Of a DNA stretch of 64,000 nt, positions 52,514 through 61,586 are shown in pieces. Position 1 is the stretch's first letter; every line of letters begins with the position of its first letter. A model generated the notes under the pieces. The model was not told where the DNA came from. It searched no databases and worked only from the letters and a program-made list of their open reading frames with translations. A program made the position numbers and the translations under genes. Source of the DNA: Rhizobium anhuiense (GTDB lineage Bacteria > Pseudomonadota > Alphaproteobacteria > Rhizobiales > Rhizobiaceae); NCBI RefSeq assembly GCF_003985145.1, contig NZ_ML133525.1, forward strand, positions 62,001-126,000. Reading direction: 5' to 3'.

Positions 52514-54817
52514 ATGAAGCCAGATAACCCGAACAGGGTCCCTATAGATGTGTATCTGTCGTTTGTGAGTTCCCTTTCCGGGAATCGCATGACGCTTCTT
52601 GCTGGCGTGATCGTGCATGTCGCCACGTGCCTTGCCGTTGCCGCCAAGACGCAGTTCTTCGTCTATATCCCGCTGGCGGCCGCCTTCCTTCTGGTCTTCT
52701 GCGTTCGCATGGTCATCTTCCGGCAGTTCGATTGCGTCGACAAGGAAAGCCTGTCGCGCGCCGGAATAGAGCGTTGGGAGCGGATCCTGGTTGCCGGTGC
52801 GGCCTGCACCACCGCCTTGCTTGGCATCGCCAGCGGCTATGCCATCTTCGTCGTGCACGATTCCTTTGCGGAGCTTGCCTGCATTGCCGTCACGATGGCG
52901 ACGATGGTCTCCGTCGTCGGCCGCAATTACGGTTCACGCCTGGCGGTCGACCTCCAGACCTTCTCCTGCTGTCTGCCGATGATCGTCTGCAGCCTGTTGG
53001 CGCTGGATTTTTATCGCGGCCTGCTGTCGATCTTCCTCATTCCCTTCTGGCTGACGACGCGGGCGATGGCAAACGGTGTGCGCGAGTTCCTCTATGAGAA
53101 TGTCATCGCGCGCCGGGAAATCACCATCATCGCCGACCGCTTCGATACGGCGCTCAACAACATGCCGCATGGCCTGGTCATGGTCGATGCCGAAAACCGT
53201 ATCCAGGTCGTCAATCGCAAGGCCTGCGAGCTTCTGAAGATCGGTGCGCCGGAGCGGTTGAAGGACCGCGACCTCGGCGCCGTGCTGCGCTATGGCGCGC
53301 GCTACAGCTTCATGGACGCCTCGCAGCCGGAGCTGATCCTGCGCCAGCTCACCCAGGTTGCCGAAGGTAACCTGTCGCGCACGCTCATTCATTTCCCCGA
53401 GGGCCTGTCGCTCGAATTTTCCGCCAGCCGTAGGGCCGATGGCGGCGCCGTGCTGATCTTCGAGGACGTGTCGAGCCGGGTGAAGGCAGAGCAGAAGATC
53501 ATGCACATGGTCCGCTTCGATGCGCTGACCGGCCTGCCGAACCGCGAATATTTCGGGCAGCTTGTGCAGGAGTATCTCGGCAAACATCAGAGGAAGTCCG
53601 GGCCGCTCGGCTTCATGGTCCTCGATATCGACGAGTTCAAACATGTCAACGACATGCGCGGCCACGTCACCGGCGACCATCTGCTCTGTGCCATCGCCGC
53701 CCGCATCAAGCAGGCCTCCGGCAACGCCATCCTCGGCCGGCTGATGGGAGACCAGTTCATCCTGTTCTTCCCGCATGCCAAGGAGCCGGCTTCGCTCGAC
53801 ATCGAGATTCGTCGCGTGCACGCCGCGATCCAGGGTCATTATGAGGTCGACGAGCTGACCTTCCTCGTTTCGCTCAGCGCCGGCTACGCGATCCTTGAAA
53901 GCACCGCTTTTGCGATGGATGAATGGAGCGTCAAGGCGGATCTGGCGCTGTTTGAAAGCAAGTCGCGCTTCAGGGGCGGCATATCAGGCTTCGAGCGGGA
54001 GATGGACGGCCGTTATATCGAGCAGCAGAAGCTGAAGGCGGATCTGCGCGACGCAGTGTCGGCGCAGGCGCTGCATCTGGTCTTCCAGCCGATGTTCCGG
54101 GCCGACGGCTCGCGCATCGAATGCGCCGAGGCATTGGCGCGCTGGGTGCATCCGGAGAAGGGCTCGATCCCGCCCGACGTCTTCATCCGGCTCGCCGAAG
54201 ATATGGGCATCATCTCCGACATCACCCGTTTCGTCCTGTTCAAGGCGTGCAGCGAATGCATGAACTGGCCGGACCATATCGCCGTCTCGGTCAACCTCTC
54301 GGCGCGGGACCTGCGCGATGCCGACATCCTTGCGGTGGTTGCCGATGCGCTTGCCCATTCCGGCCTCGATGCGGCGCGGCTGCATCTCGAAGTCACCGAA
54401 AGCTGCCTGATCGACGAGCCGGCGGCGGTACGCGCCATCCTGGCGGAGCTCAGGGCTCGCGGCATCACCATCGCCATCGACGATTTCGGTACCGGCTTCT
54501 CCAGCCTCAGCTATCTCGACACGCTGCCGCTCGATATCGTCAAGATCGATCGCTCCTTCGTGCGCAACATCGTCGAGGATACCCGCCGGCTCAAGCTGTT
54601 GCGCGGCACCGTCCATCTCGCCCGCGAACTGGGCCTGAAGATCGTCATCGAAGGCGTCGAGACCGAGGAGCAGCTCGCACTGCTCAACAAGCACCGCAGC
54701 GCCGATCTTGTGCAGGGCTACGTTTTCTCGCAGCCGGTGCCTTCCCAAAATATCCCGCTGCTGCAGCAGGGCATCGGCCGCCGCGTCGTTCAACGCCGTC
54801 GCAACAAAGTCGCCTGA
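52514..54817 (+). CDS. Membrane GGDEF-EAL protein with degenerate GGDEF (probable c-di-GMP phosphodiesterase)
   Basis: A 767-residue protein. An N-terminal membrane region (about 25-195) is followed by a PAS-like domain (about 215-330), a GGDEF-like domain (about 345-500) and an EAL domain (about 515-755). The cyclase site reads LMGDQF, not GGDEF, so cyclase activity is unlikely; such domains often bind GTP and regulate the EAL part. The EAL site is intact (EALARW, NLSARDL, LEVTES, DDFGTGFSS, KIDRS, EGVETEEQ). ATG 52514 follows AGGGAAAG. A FeeM-like gene follows after 144 bases. Confidence 0.9.
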   Translation: MKPDNPNRVPIDVYLSFVSSLSGNRMTLLAGVIVHVATCLAVAAKTQFFVYIPLAAAFLLVFCVRMVIFRQFDCVDKESLSRAGIERWERILVAGAACTTALLGIASGYAIFVVHDSFAELACIAVTMATMVSVVGRNYGSRLAVDLQTFSCCLPMIVCSLLALDFYRGLLSIFLIPFWLTTRAMANGVREFLYENVIARREITIIADRFDTALNNMPHGLVMVDAENRIQVVNRKACELLKIGAPERLKDRDLGAVLRYGARYSFMDASQPELILRQLTQVAEGNLSRTLIHFPEGLSLEFSASRRADGGAVLIFEDVSSRVKAEQKIMHMVRFDALTGLPNREYFGQLVQEYLGKHQRKSGPLGFMVLDIDEFKHVNDMRGHVTGDHLLCAIAARIKQASGNAILGRLMGDQFILFFPHAKEPASLDIEIRRVHAAIQGHYEVDELTFLVSLSAGYAILESTAFAMDEWSVKADLALFESKSRFRGGISGFEREMDGRYIEQQKLKADLRDAVSAQALHLVFQPMFRADGSRIECAEALARWVHPEKGSIPPDVFIRLAEDMGIISDITRFVLFKACSECMNWPDHIAVSVNLSARDLRDADILAVVADALAHSGLDAARLHLEVTESCLIDEPAAVRAILAELRARGITIAIDDFGTGFSSLSYLDTLPLDIVKIDRSFVRNIVEDTRRLKLLRGTVHLARELGLKIVIEGVETEEQLALLNKHRSADLVQGYVFSQPVPSQNIPLLQQGIGRRVVQRRRNKVA

Positions 54818-54961
54818 GCGCTCTTCATCGGCCGATTTTCTCCACTGAAAGTCACGCGCCGCGTTAACCTTAACAATTTAAAAACGGCCGAAATTATCGG
54901 ATTTCCTTGCCTAAATTTCACTGGCGTATGATTAATGATCCGTTAACGAGCGGATCGAGAA

Positions 54962-55714
54962 ATGTCAGAAACACTGTTCAAGCGTAGCGATTTCAGCACA
55001 AAAATTTTGGAAATTTTGGATCATGTCGAGTATCGCCGCGTCGAAAGCAGCGAAGACATGGAAGAGGTGGAACGGTTGCGCTACAAGGCCTACAAGGCCC
55101 ATGACGTGCTGGCGCTCGCCCCGAAAGGGCTGCTGGACGATAGCGATTTCGACAGCCACGCCTATATTTTCGGACTGTATTATTATGGTGAGCTGGTCAG
55201 CACGATCCGGGTTCATTATGTGACACCCGAGCATCGCCTCAGCCAGTCCGGCGGCGCCTTCCCCGAGGCGATGGACGAGCTTCTGGATGCAGGACTGACC
55301 CTGATCGATCCGGCGCGTTTTGCGGCCGACCCCGAGCTCACCGCCGATCTGCCCTGGATCCCTTATCTGACGCTGAGGCCGACCATCGTGGCGGCAGCGT
55401 ATTTCCGTGCGGACCGCGTTCTTCAGTTCGTTCGGCCGCCGCATGCGGCTTTCTACAAGCGGGTCTTCTACGCCGATACGGTCGTGCCCGGCCGGCTGGC
55501 GAAGAATTACGGGATCGACATGACGCTGATGGCGACGAATGTGATCGAGGTGGGGCGCAAGCTGTTGACGCGTTATCCCTTCTTCATCTCCAGCGCCAGC
55601 GAGCAGCGCATGATGTTTTCGCGCAATCCCAACGACACCTTGCCGCCGCTCACCATCATTCCGACGGCACGCTTCGTGCCGCAAGGCGAACTCGGCACCG
55701 ACCTGCCGCTGTGA
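54962..55714 (+). CDS. FeeM-like N-acyl amino acid synthase (autoinducer synthase fold)
   Basis: A 250-residue protein of the GNAT-like FeeM group related to LuxI-type acyl-homoserine lactone synthases. The N-terminal substrate region has VERLRYKAYKAHDV, the catalytic-fold strand is GELVSTIRVHYV, and the C-terminal half has VRPPHAAFYKRVFYADTVVP, typical of the rhizobial members. FeeM enzymes transfer a fatty acyl chain from acyl-ACP to an amino acid such as tyrosine. Acceptor and chain length are unknown here. It follows a c-di-GMP protein gene on the same strand. Confidence 0.7.
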   Translation: MSETLFKRSDFSTKILEILDHVEYRRVESSEDMEEVERLRYKAYKAHDVLALAPKGLLDDSDFDSHAYIFGLYYYGELVSTIRVHYVTPEHRLSQSGGAFPEAMDELLDAGLTLIDPARFAADPELTADLPWIPYLTLRPTIVAAAYFRADRVLQFVRPPHAAFYKRVFYADTVVPGRLAKNYGIDMTLMATNVIEVGRKLLTRYPFFISSASEQRMMFSRNPNDTLPPLTIIPTARFVPQGELGTDLPL

Positions 55715-55957
55715 TTTGTCCTTGCCCCGACGGAGGGACGATGTCCGCGGGGCCGATGAATTGGGCGACGAATGCAGAGATATCAGCCGCTCTTCAGGCT
55801 CTTTCCGGGCCTCTGACATAGTGGTTGTCACCCGCGCCTGCGGCATTCTCATGCATTGCGCTTTCGCCTGTCATTGTGTAATCCCTGCACGTAGGGACTT
55901 CCCTCGCAAGAGCGGGGGAATCAGGCAGCGCAGAGGCATTTCAGGGAGACGATATTT

Positions 55958-56182
55958 ATGGCCGAACATCATACCGGACCGGTCGAGACCGGCGCGCCGA
56001 TGGATTACAAGGAACATGAAAAGACCTACGACATGTTCATCGCCGGCGCGAAATACGGCTCGATGCTCCTCATCGTCCTCCTGCTTGCAATGACAGCCGG
56101 TTTCTTCGGCGGCGCCGGTCTTTTGGGCGGTCTTTTCGTCTTCATCATTCTTCTCGCCATCGGCATCGTCCTGCTCCGCTAA
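55958..56182 (+). CDS. aa3-type cytochrome c oxidase subunit IV
   Basis: A 74-residue single-span inner-membrane protein. It has the soluble N-terminal signature DYKEHEKTYDMFIAGAKYG followed by one helix (about 35-72). This is the small bacterial subunit IV of aa3 oxidase; the catalytic subunits are not in the window. Located just before the pnt operon, a neighbourhood that recurs in rhizobia. Confidence 0.88.
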   Translation: MAEHHTGPVETGAPMDYKEHEKTYDMFIAGAKYGSMLLIVLLLAMTAGFFGGAGLLGGLFVFIILLAIGIVLLR

Positions 56183-56200
56183 TCGCGTAGATTCGGAGGG

Positions 56201-56243
56201 TCAGAGCGTCCTTTGTGCGTCCGAAAGGTGCACGGCGCTCTGA
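56201..56243. repeat. RIME-like palindrome, single-hairpin copy
   Basis: CAGAGCG (56202-56208) and CGCTCTG (56236-56242) flank an inner hairpin around GTGCGTCCGAAAGGTGCAC. It matches the first palindrome of the elements at 2204-2246 and 61682-61711 (shared GCGTCCTTTGTGCGTC pattern). The second palindrome is missing here. It lies in the leader between the oxidase subunit and pntAA. Confidence 0.7.
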
Positions 56244-56336
56244 GGGGAGGAGAGCTTCTCCGAAGCTTTGTGAACTAGGTGCTTGGCCCGCGCAGGCTAG
56301 CCTGTGGCGGTCCGGCTGACCCGGAGGAGGGGGCAG

Positions 56337-57485
56337 TTGGGCAATATTGTTTTCGTTGCGAGAGAAACTGAGGGCGAGGAGACGCGTGTCGCCGCCTCCG
56401 CCGAGACCGTGAAGAAAATGAAGAGTTTCGGCTTCGACGTTGTCGTCGAAGCCGGCGCCGGTGCGGCTTCCCGCATTCCGGACGGGGAGTTCGAGGCTGC
56501 TGGGGCCAGGATCGGCAGTTTTGCCGATGCGGCCTCCGCCGACGTGGTGCTGAAGGTGCGCCGTCCCAGCGGATCGGAAATCTCAGGCTATAAAAGCGGT
56601 GCTGTGGTCATCGCCATCATGGATCCCTACGGCAATGACGAAGCGATCGCGGCTCTGGCAAGTGCCGGGCTTTCGGCTTTCGCAATGGAGCTGATGCCGC
56701 GCATTACCCGCGCCCAGTCCATGGATGTGCTTTCGTCCCAAGCCAATCTCGCCGGCTACCAGGCCGTCATCGAGGCGGCTGGTGTCTATGACCGCGCCAT
56801 GCCGATGATGATGACGGCGGCCGGCACCGTCCCGGCCGCCAAGGTCTTCGTCATGGGCGCCGGCGTCGCCGGTCTCCAGGCGATCGCGACCGCGCGTCGT
56901 CTCGGCGCGGCGGTCTCAGCCACCGACGTTCGCCCCGCTGCCAAGGAGCAGGTCGCTTCGCTCGGCGCCAAGTTCATCGCCGTCGAGGACGAGGAATTCA
57001 AGGCGGCGGAAACGGCCGGTGGCTACGCCAAGGAAATGTCCGCCGACTATCAGGCGAAACAGGCGGCTCTGGTAGCCGAACACATCGCCAAGCAGGATAT
57101 CGTCATCACCACCGCGCTGATTCCCGGTCGTGCGGCGCCGCGGCTCGTTTCGCGCGCCATGCTTGCCGGGATGAAATCAGGGGCGGTCGCCGTCGACCTT
57201 GCGGTCGAGCGCGGCGGTAATATCGAGGGCGTCGTCGCCGGCGAGATCGCCGATGTCGAAGGCGTCAGGGTGATCGGTTTCGCCAATATGCCGGGCCGGG
57301 TTGCGGCCAGTGCCTCGGCGCTTTACGCCAAGAATCTCGTCACTTTCCTCGAGACCATGGTCAACAAGGAAACCAGCCGCGTCGTCGTCAATCTCGACGA
57401 CGAGCTGGTCAAGGCGACGATGCTGACCTATGCCGGCGACGTGGTTCATCCCGCCTTCGGCGGCGCGAAGAAGGGAGACATCTGA
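56337..57485 (+). CDS. pntAA: NAD(P) transhydrogenase subunit alpha 1 (dI, NAD-binding)
   Basis: A 382-residue soluble NAD(H)-binding domain of the proton-translocating transhydrogenase, on the cytoplasmic face. The binding fold has FVMGAGVAGLQAIATARRLG and the RQD-type region SANLAGYQAVIEAA. The start is TTG 56337, supported by GGAGGAGGGGGC directly before it and by the family N-terminus GNIVFVARE; codons upstream add no domain. The stop overlaps the pntAB start by one base. Confidence 0.94.
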   Translation: MGNIVFVARETEGEETRVAASAETVKKMKSFGFDVVVEAGAGAASRIPDGEFEAAGARIGSFADAASADVVLKVRRPSGSEISGYKSGAVVIAIMDPYGNDEAIAALASAGLSAFAMELMPRITRAQSMDVLSSQANLAGYQAVIEAAGVYDRAMPMMMTAAGTVPAAKVFVMGAGVAGLQAIATARRLGAAVSATDVRPAAKEQVASLGAKFIAVEDEEFKAAETAGGYAKEMSADYQAKQAALVAEHIAKQDIVITTALIPGRAAPRLVSRAMLAGMKSGAVAVDLAVERGGNIEGVVAGEIADVEGVRVIGFANMPGRVAASASALYAKNLVTFLETMVNKETSRVVVNLDDELVKATMLTYAGDVVHPAFGGAKKGDI

Positions 57486-57883
57486 TGGCCAGTGAAGCAA
57501 TGGACAGAGCGCTGGAGCAGCTCGACCAGGCGGTGACCGCCGTCATCACGGCGGCGGCCCAGGCACCGGAAGCGGCAAGTGCTGCGACCGGCGGGGCGAT
57601 CGATCCTTTCGTCTTCCAGCTCGCCATCTTCGTATTGTCGATCTTCGTCGGCTATTACGTCGTGTGGTCGGTGACGCCGGCACTGCATACGCCGCTGATG
57701 GCCGTCACCAATGCGATCTCCTCCGTCATCGTCGTCGGCGCGCTTCTGGCGGTCGGCATCTCCACAAGCGGGCTTGCGACCGGCTTCGGTTTCGTCGCCC
57801 TCGTGCTCGTCTCGGTGAACATCTTCGGCGGCTTCCTCGTCACGCAGCGGATGCTTTCGATGTACCGCAAGAAGGACAGGTAA
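57485..57883 (+). CDS. pntAB: NAD(P) transhydrogenase subunit alpha 2 (dII, membrane)
   Basis: A 132-residue membrane part of the alpha subunit, with three or four helices after an Ala-rich N-terminal stretch of about 40 residues. The core FVFQLAIFVLSIFVGYYVVW and SVNIFGGFLVTQRMLSMY is conserved. Starts within the pntAA stop (TGATG), ends 7 bases before pntB. Together they form the proton channel with PntB. Confidence 0.92.
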   Translation: MASEAMDRALEQLDQAVTAVITAAAQAPEAASAATGGAIDPFVFQLAIFVLSIFVGYYVVWSVTPALHTPLMAVTNAISSVIVVGALLAVGISTSGLATGFGFVALVLVSVNIFGGFLVTQRMLSMYRKKDR

Positions 57884-57890
57884 GGGACCG

Positions 57891-59285
57891 ATGACCAATA
57901 TCGCAGCCTTTCTCTACCTCGTCTCCGGCGTTCTCTTCATCCTGGCGCTGCGCGGCCTGTCGCATCCGGCCACCAGCCGCAAGGGTAATCTCTACGGCAT
58001 GATCGGCATGGGGATCGCAATCCTGACGACGCTCGTGCTGGCCACGCCGAATTTTGGCGGCTTCGTGCTGATCGTCCTCGGCCTCGCCATCGGCGGCAGC
58101 GTCGGCGCCTATGTCGCCCGCACCATCGCCATGACCTCGATGCCGCAGCTCGTCGCCGGTTTCCATTCGCTGGTCGGCCTTGCGGCCGTACTGGTAGCGG
58201 CCTCCGCACTCTATACGCCTGCCTCCTTCGGCATCGGTGAGATCGGCCACATTCACACCGAGGCGCGTGTCGAAATGGCGCTCGGCGTGGCGATCGGAGC
58301 GCTGACCTTTACCGGCTCGATCATCGCCTTTCTGAAGCTCGACGGACGCATGTCCGGCAAGCCGATCCTGCTGCCCTACCGGCATGTGATCAATGCCAGC
58401 CTGCTGATGCTGATCGTGCTCTTCATCATCGGGCTTGCCGCCACCGAAAGCCATTTCGACTTCTGGGCCGTCGTGGCGCTGTCGCTGGCGCTCGGCGTTC
58501 TGCTGATCGTGCCGATCGGCGGGGCCGATATGCCCGTCGTCGTCTCGATGCTGAATTCCTACTCGGGCTGGGCTGCGGCCGGGATCGGCTTCACGCTCGG
58601 CAATCTGGCGCTGATCATCACCGGCGCGCTTGTCGGCTCCTCCGGCGCGATCCTCTCCTACATCATGTGCAAGGGCATGAACCGCTCCTTCGTCTCCGTC
58701 ATCCTCGGCGGTTTCGGGGGTGAGACGGCCATCGGCGGGCCGGACACATCCGACAGGACGGTGAAGCTCGGCTCGGCCGAGGATGCAGCCTATCTGATGG
58801 CGAATGCTTCAAAGGTCATCATCGTGCCGGGATACGGCATGGCGGTCGCCCAGGCCCAGCATGCATTGCGTGAGCTCGCCGACAATCTGAAGAAAAACGG
58901 CGTCGAGGTGAAATATGCGATCCATCCGGTCGCAGGCCGCATGCCCGGCCACATGAACGTGCTGCTCGCCGAAGCCAACGTTCCTTATGACGAAGTCTTC
59001 GAGCTCGAGGACATCAATTCGGAATTCGCTCAGGCCGATGTCGCCTATGTCATCGGCGCCAATGACGTCACCAATCCGGCGGCGCGCGACGACAAGACCT
59101 CGCCGATCTACGGCATGCCGATCCTCGATGTCGACCGGGCAAAGACCTGCCTCTTCGTCAAGCGCTCGCTCGGCTCGGGCTATGCGGGTATCGACAATAC
59201 GCTGTTCTATAAGGACGGCACGATGATGCTGCTCGGTGACGCGAAGAAGATGACCGAGGATATCAACAAGGCGATCGCGCATTGA
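57891..59285 (+). CDS. pntB: NAD(P) transhydrogenase subunit beta (dII/dIII, NADP-binding)
   Basis: A 464-residue protein with eight or nine membrane helices (about 1-260) and the NADP-binding dIII domain (about 285-464). dIII carries VIIVPGYGMAVAQAQHAL, HPVAGRMPGHMNVLLAEANV and VIGANDVTNPAA, the NADP-binding signature. The complex uses the proton gradient to make NADPH from NADH. Third gene of the operon. Confidence 0.96.
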   Translation: MTNIAAFLYLVSGVLFILALRGLSHPATSRKGNLYGMIGMGIAILTTLVLATPNFGGFVLIVLGLAIGGSVGAYVARTIAMTSMPQLVAGFHSLVGLAAVLVAASALYTPASFGIGEIGHIHTEARVEMALGVAIGALTFTGSIIAFLKLDGRMSGKPILLPYRHVINASLLMLIVLFIIGLAATESHFDFWAVVALSLALGVLLIVPIGGADMPVVVSMLNSYSGWAAAGIGFTLGNLALIITGALVGSSGAILSYIMCKGMNRSFVSVILGGFGGETAIGGPDTSDRTVKLGSAEDAAYLMANASKVIIVPGYGMAVAQAQHALRELADNLKKNGVEVKYAIHPVAGRMPGHMNVLLAEANVPYDEVFELEDINSEFAQADVAYVIGANDVTNPAARDDKTSPIYGMPILDVDRAKTCLFVKRSLGSGYAGIDNTLFYKDGTMMLLGDAKKMTEDINKAIAH

Positions 59286-59297
59286 TCGACAAAGATG

Positions 59298-59325
59298 CAG
59301 CCGCCCTCGGGGCGGCTGTTCGATT
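59298..59325. terminator. Hairpin after pntB
   Basis: CAGCCGCC and GGCGGCTG form an 8-base stem with a short loop, 13 bases past the pntB stop; only a weak T-rich stretch follows. Probable shared terminator with the convergent DUF992 gene. Confidence 0.5.
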
Positions 59326-59348
59326 TGCGGCAGACCTGGCTAGTTTCC

Positions 59349-59831
59349 TCAGGTCTCGCCCGGCACCAGCGTCATCTTCTCGACGCCGATCGCCAGATTC
59401 AAACCTTCCTGCGCCTGAACGTTCAACGGCTGCAGCATGAAGGCCTTGTCGGTGCCGCCGGCGATGACCTTGGCGCCGGCGCCTGCACCGATGCTCGCAT
59501 CGGCGCCGATCCCGTAATATTCGCCGGCGAGGGCGAATTGCGGGATATCCGTGCCGGTCTTTGCCAGCACCTGCCAGATCATGACGCTCTTGCCGGTCTG
59601 GCCGATATCGAGCCCGAATTTCTCGATCTTTCCGGCATAGACCGCCTTGGCGCCGCCGGATGCCGGTGTGTAGGTGCAGATGAGGTTCTTCTGCGAGGTG
59701 ACGATCAGACCCTGGCCGCCATCCGATCCGCAGACCAGACGGCCAAGCGTGACATAGTTTTCCGCGCCCGCCGGGCTCGCCCAGGCAGCGGCCGTCAGTG
59801 CCGCGGCTGCGATCATGATTTGCTTGAACAT
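59349..59831 (-). CDS. DUF992 family exported protein
   Basis: A 160-residue exported protein with a signal peptide ending ASPAGA. The mature domain has two Cys (RLVCGSDGG and NLICTYTP), likely disulphide-bonded, and ends in a Gly/Ala-rich beta strand set (GADASIGAGAGAKV) as in other DUF992 proteins. Function unknown. AAAGGAGAAAGG precedes ATG 59831; a longer frame to 59900 adds only non-family residues. Confidence 0.85.
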   Translation of the reverse strand: MFKQIMIAAAALTAAAWASPAGAENYVTLGRLVCGSDGGQGLIVTSQKNLICTYTPASGGAKAVYAGKIEKFGLDIGQTGKSVMIWQVLAKTGTDIPQFALAGEYYGIGADASIGAGAGAKVIAGGTDKAFMLQPLNVQAQEGLNLAIGVEKMTLVPGET

Positions 59832-59933
59832 GGCCTTTCTCCTTTGGAACGACCTGTCCGAAACGGGTGGAAATAGCGATTGTTCCGGGCGCAGATTCAA
59901 AGTGACAGCGCGTCTGCAGAGACGCGCAGCGCT

Positions 59934-61586
59934 CTATTCCCGCTCCAGCGTGGCGCGTTGCGCCGTCAGCACCCACAGCAGACCTTCGGGGCGGAAATCG
60001 ATCTCAACCGTGCCGCGGAAGGCGGAGGCGGCATGGGCTTTGATCACGGTCGTGCCGAAGCCCGAGCGTGATGGCTCGGTGACCGTCGGGCCGCCTTGCT
60101 CCTCCCAGGTGAAGCGGAGCAGGGCATCCGGCTTGTCTTCCTCCCTGATATCGCGCCATTCGAAGCGGACGCGGCCTTGCGGCACCGAGAGCGCGCCGTA
60201 TTTCACCGAATTGGTGGCAAGTTCATGCAAAGCGAGGCCGAGATTCTGCACGGCATCCGGCTTCAGCACGAAGTCTTGCCCGCTGATGTCGATCTGCTCG
60301 CGCGATTGCGGGAAGGCCTGCAGATGAATGTCGACCACCCGTCGCAGCGACACCCCGCCCCATTGCTCGCTGGTCAGGAGCTCGATCGAACGCACCAACC
60401 CCTCGAGGCGGTCGGCGACGGCGGCGCGGAAGGTCTCGACGCTGTCGGACTGCTTGGCGAGCTGGCGCATCATTGCCTGGGCTAGCGTCAGAAGATTCTT
60501 GGTGCGGTGGACGAGCTCATGCATGACGAAACGCAGTCGGTCCTCGGTCTGGCTGCGATCGAAAGAGGCATTCGAAAGAGCAATCGCCACCTGGTTCGCC
60601 TCGATGACGCTGGTCTCGACCGGCGAGACGATATGGCCTTCGCCCATGCGGTTCGCCATTTCGGCGATATCGCGGATGGTGGTACGCACCTGCCTTGCGA
60701 CGGCATAGGCGCCCAGCACGGCGACGAGCACCAGGGCGACGCCGCCGATGATGAGGAAACGCCAGGTGCTAAGGATCGAAGCCTGGGCGATCGGTCCCCA
60801 GATCACTGTCTTCCACGACCAACCTGGGATTTGGGCATAACCGAGGAGCATGTGCGGCAGGATCGTCTCGTCCCGGAAGACGCCACGCGGCGCGGTGAGT
60901 GCCGGCAGGATGCGCGGATCGAAAGCCGTGCCGGGTTCTAGATTGGCGGGGCCGGTGGCCGCGACGACATGGCCGCTGTCATCGATGACGGCAGCCGACC
61001 AGCCGGTTGCAAGACCCTCGGTGGTCACGAGCTTGCGCAGATCCTTGGCATCCTGGGTAATGATGAGGGCAGCAACGGGATCGTTCTTCCGCGGCAGGGT
61101 AACGTTATAGACCCAATCGCCGCTGGTCCGGCCGCGAAAGACGTCCGATGCTTCGATGCGACCGGAAGCCATGACCGCCTCGAGGGCAGGCATGTTCGCC
61201 GTCTTGTCGAGCGGTGTGCCGAATGCCCGGCGTGTGTTCAACAACTGCTGGCCGCTGCGATCGACGGCGATGACGAAAAGCGTATTGTCTCGAAGGGCCG
61301 TTTCGGTGCGTTCGTGGAAGGCGGCGAGATTGCCATTTTCCAGCTCCGGCGAGCTGGAAAGCAGCCGCAGCGTCGTTGCCATATCCTGAAGCTGGCGATC
61401 AATGATGCGCGAAAGGGCGAGCGCATCCTGGGCCGTCTCGCGCCTCAGCGCCGAGCGCTGGTTGTCTTCCAGCTGTAGCAGAAGCAACGTCACAAAGGCG
61501 AAGATCGGCAGTGCGATCGCCACCGCCATGGCGACGAGGTAGGTGCCGATCGAGGCTTTGGGAAAGAACAGTGCGACGATCTTCAT
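59934..61586 (-). CDS. HWE family sensor histidine kinase
   Basis: A 550-residue inner-membrane kinase. A first helix (about 11-35), a periplasmic Cache-like sensor (about 36-270) and a second helix (about 275-298) are followed by a HAMP region. The HWE-type domain has the phosphorylated His in VMHELVHRTKNLLTLAQAM near residue 354, the N-box HELATNSVKYGALS, and the WxE motif FTWEEQGG. HWE kinases serve general stress and light/chemical sensing in rhizobia. No response regulator is adjacent. ATG 61586 chosen; weak Shine-Dalgarno. Confidence 0.9.
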   Translation of the reverse strand: MKIVALFFPKASIGTYLVAMAVAIALPIFAFVTLLLLQLEDNQRSALRRETAQDALALSRIIDRQLQDMATTLRLLSSSPELENGNLAAFHERTETALRDNTLFVIAVDRSGQQLLNTRRAFGTPLDKTANMPALEAVMASGRIEASDVFRGRTSGDWVYNVTLPRKNDPVAALIITQDAKDLRKLVTTEGLATGWSAAVIDDSGHVVAATGPANLEPGTAFDPRILPALTAPRGVFRDETILPHMLLGYAQIPGWSWKTVIWGPIAQASILSTWRFLIIGGVALVLVAVLGAYAVARQVRTTIRDIAEMANRMGEGHIVSPVETSVIEANQVAIALSNASFDRSQTEDRLRFVMHELVHRTKNLLTLAQAMMRQLAKQSDSVETFRAAVADRLEGLVRSIELLTSEQWGGVSLRRVVDIHLQAFPQSREQIDISGQDFVLKPDAVQNLGLALHELATNSVKYGALSVPQGRVRFEWRDIREEDKPDALLRFTWEEQGGPTVTEPSRSGFGTTVIKAHAASAFRGTVEIDFRPEGLLWVLTAQRATLERE

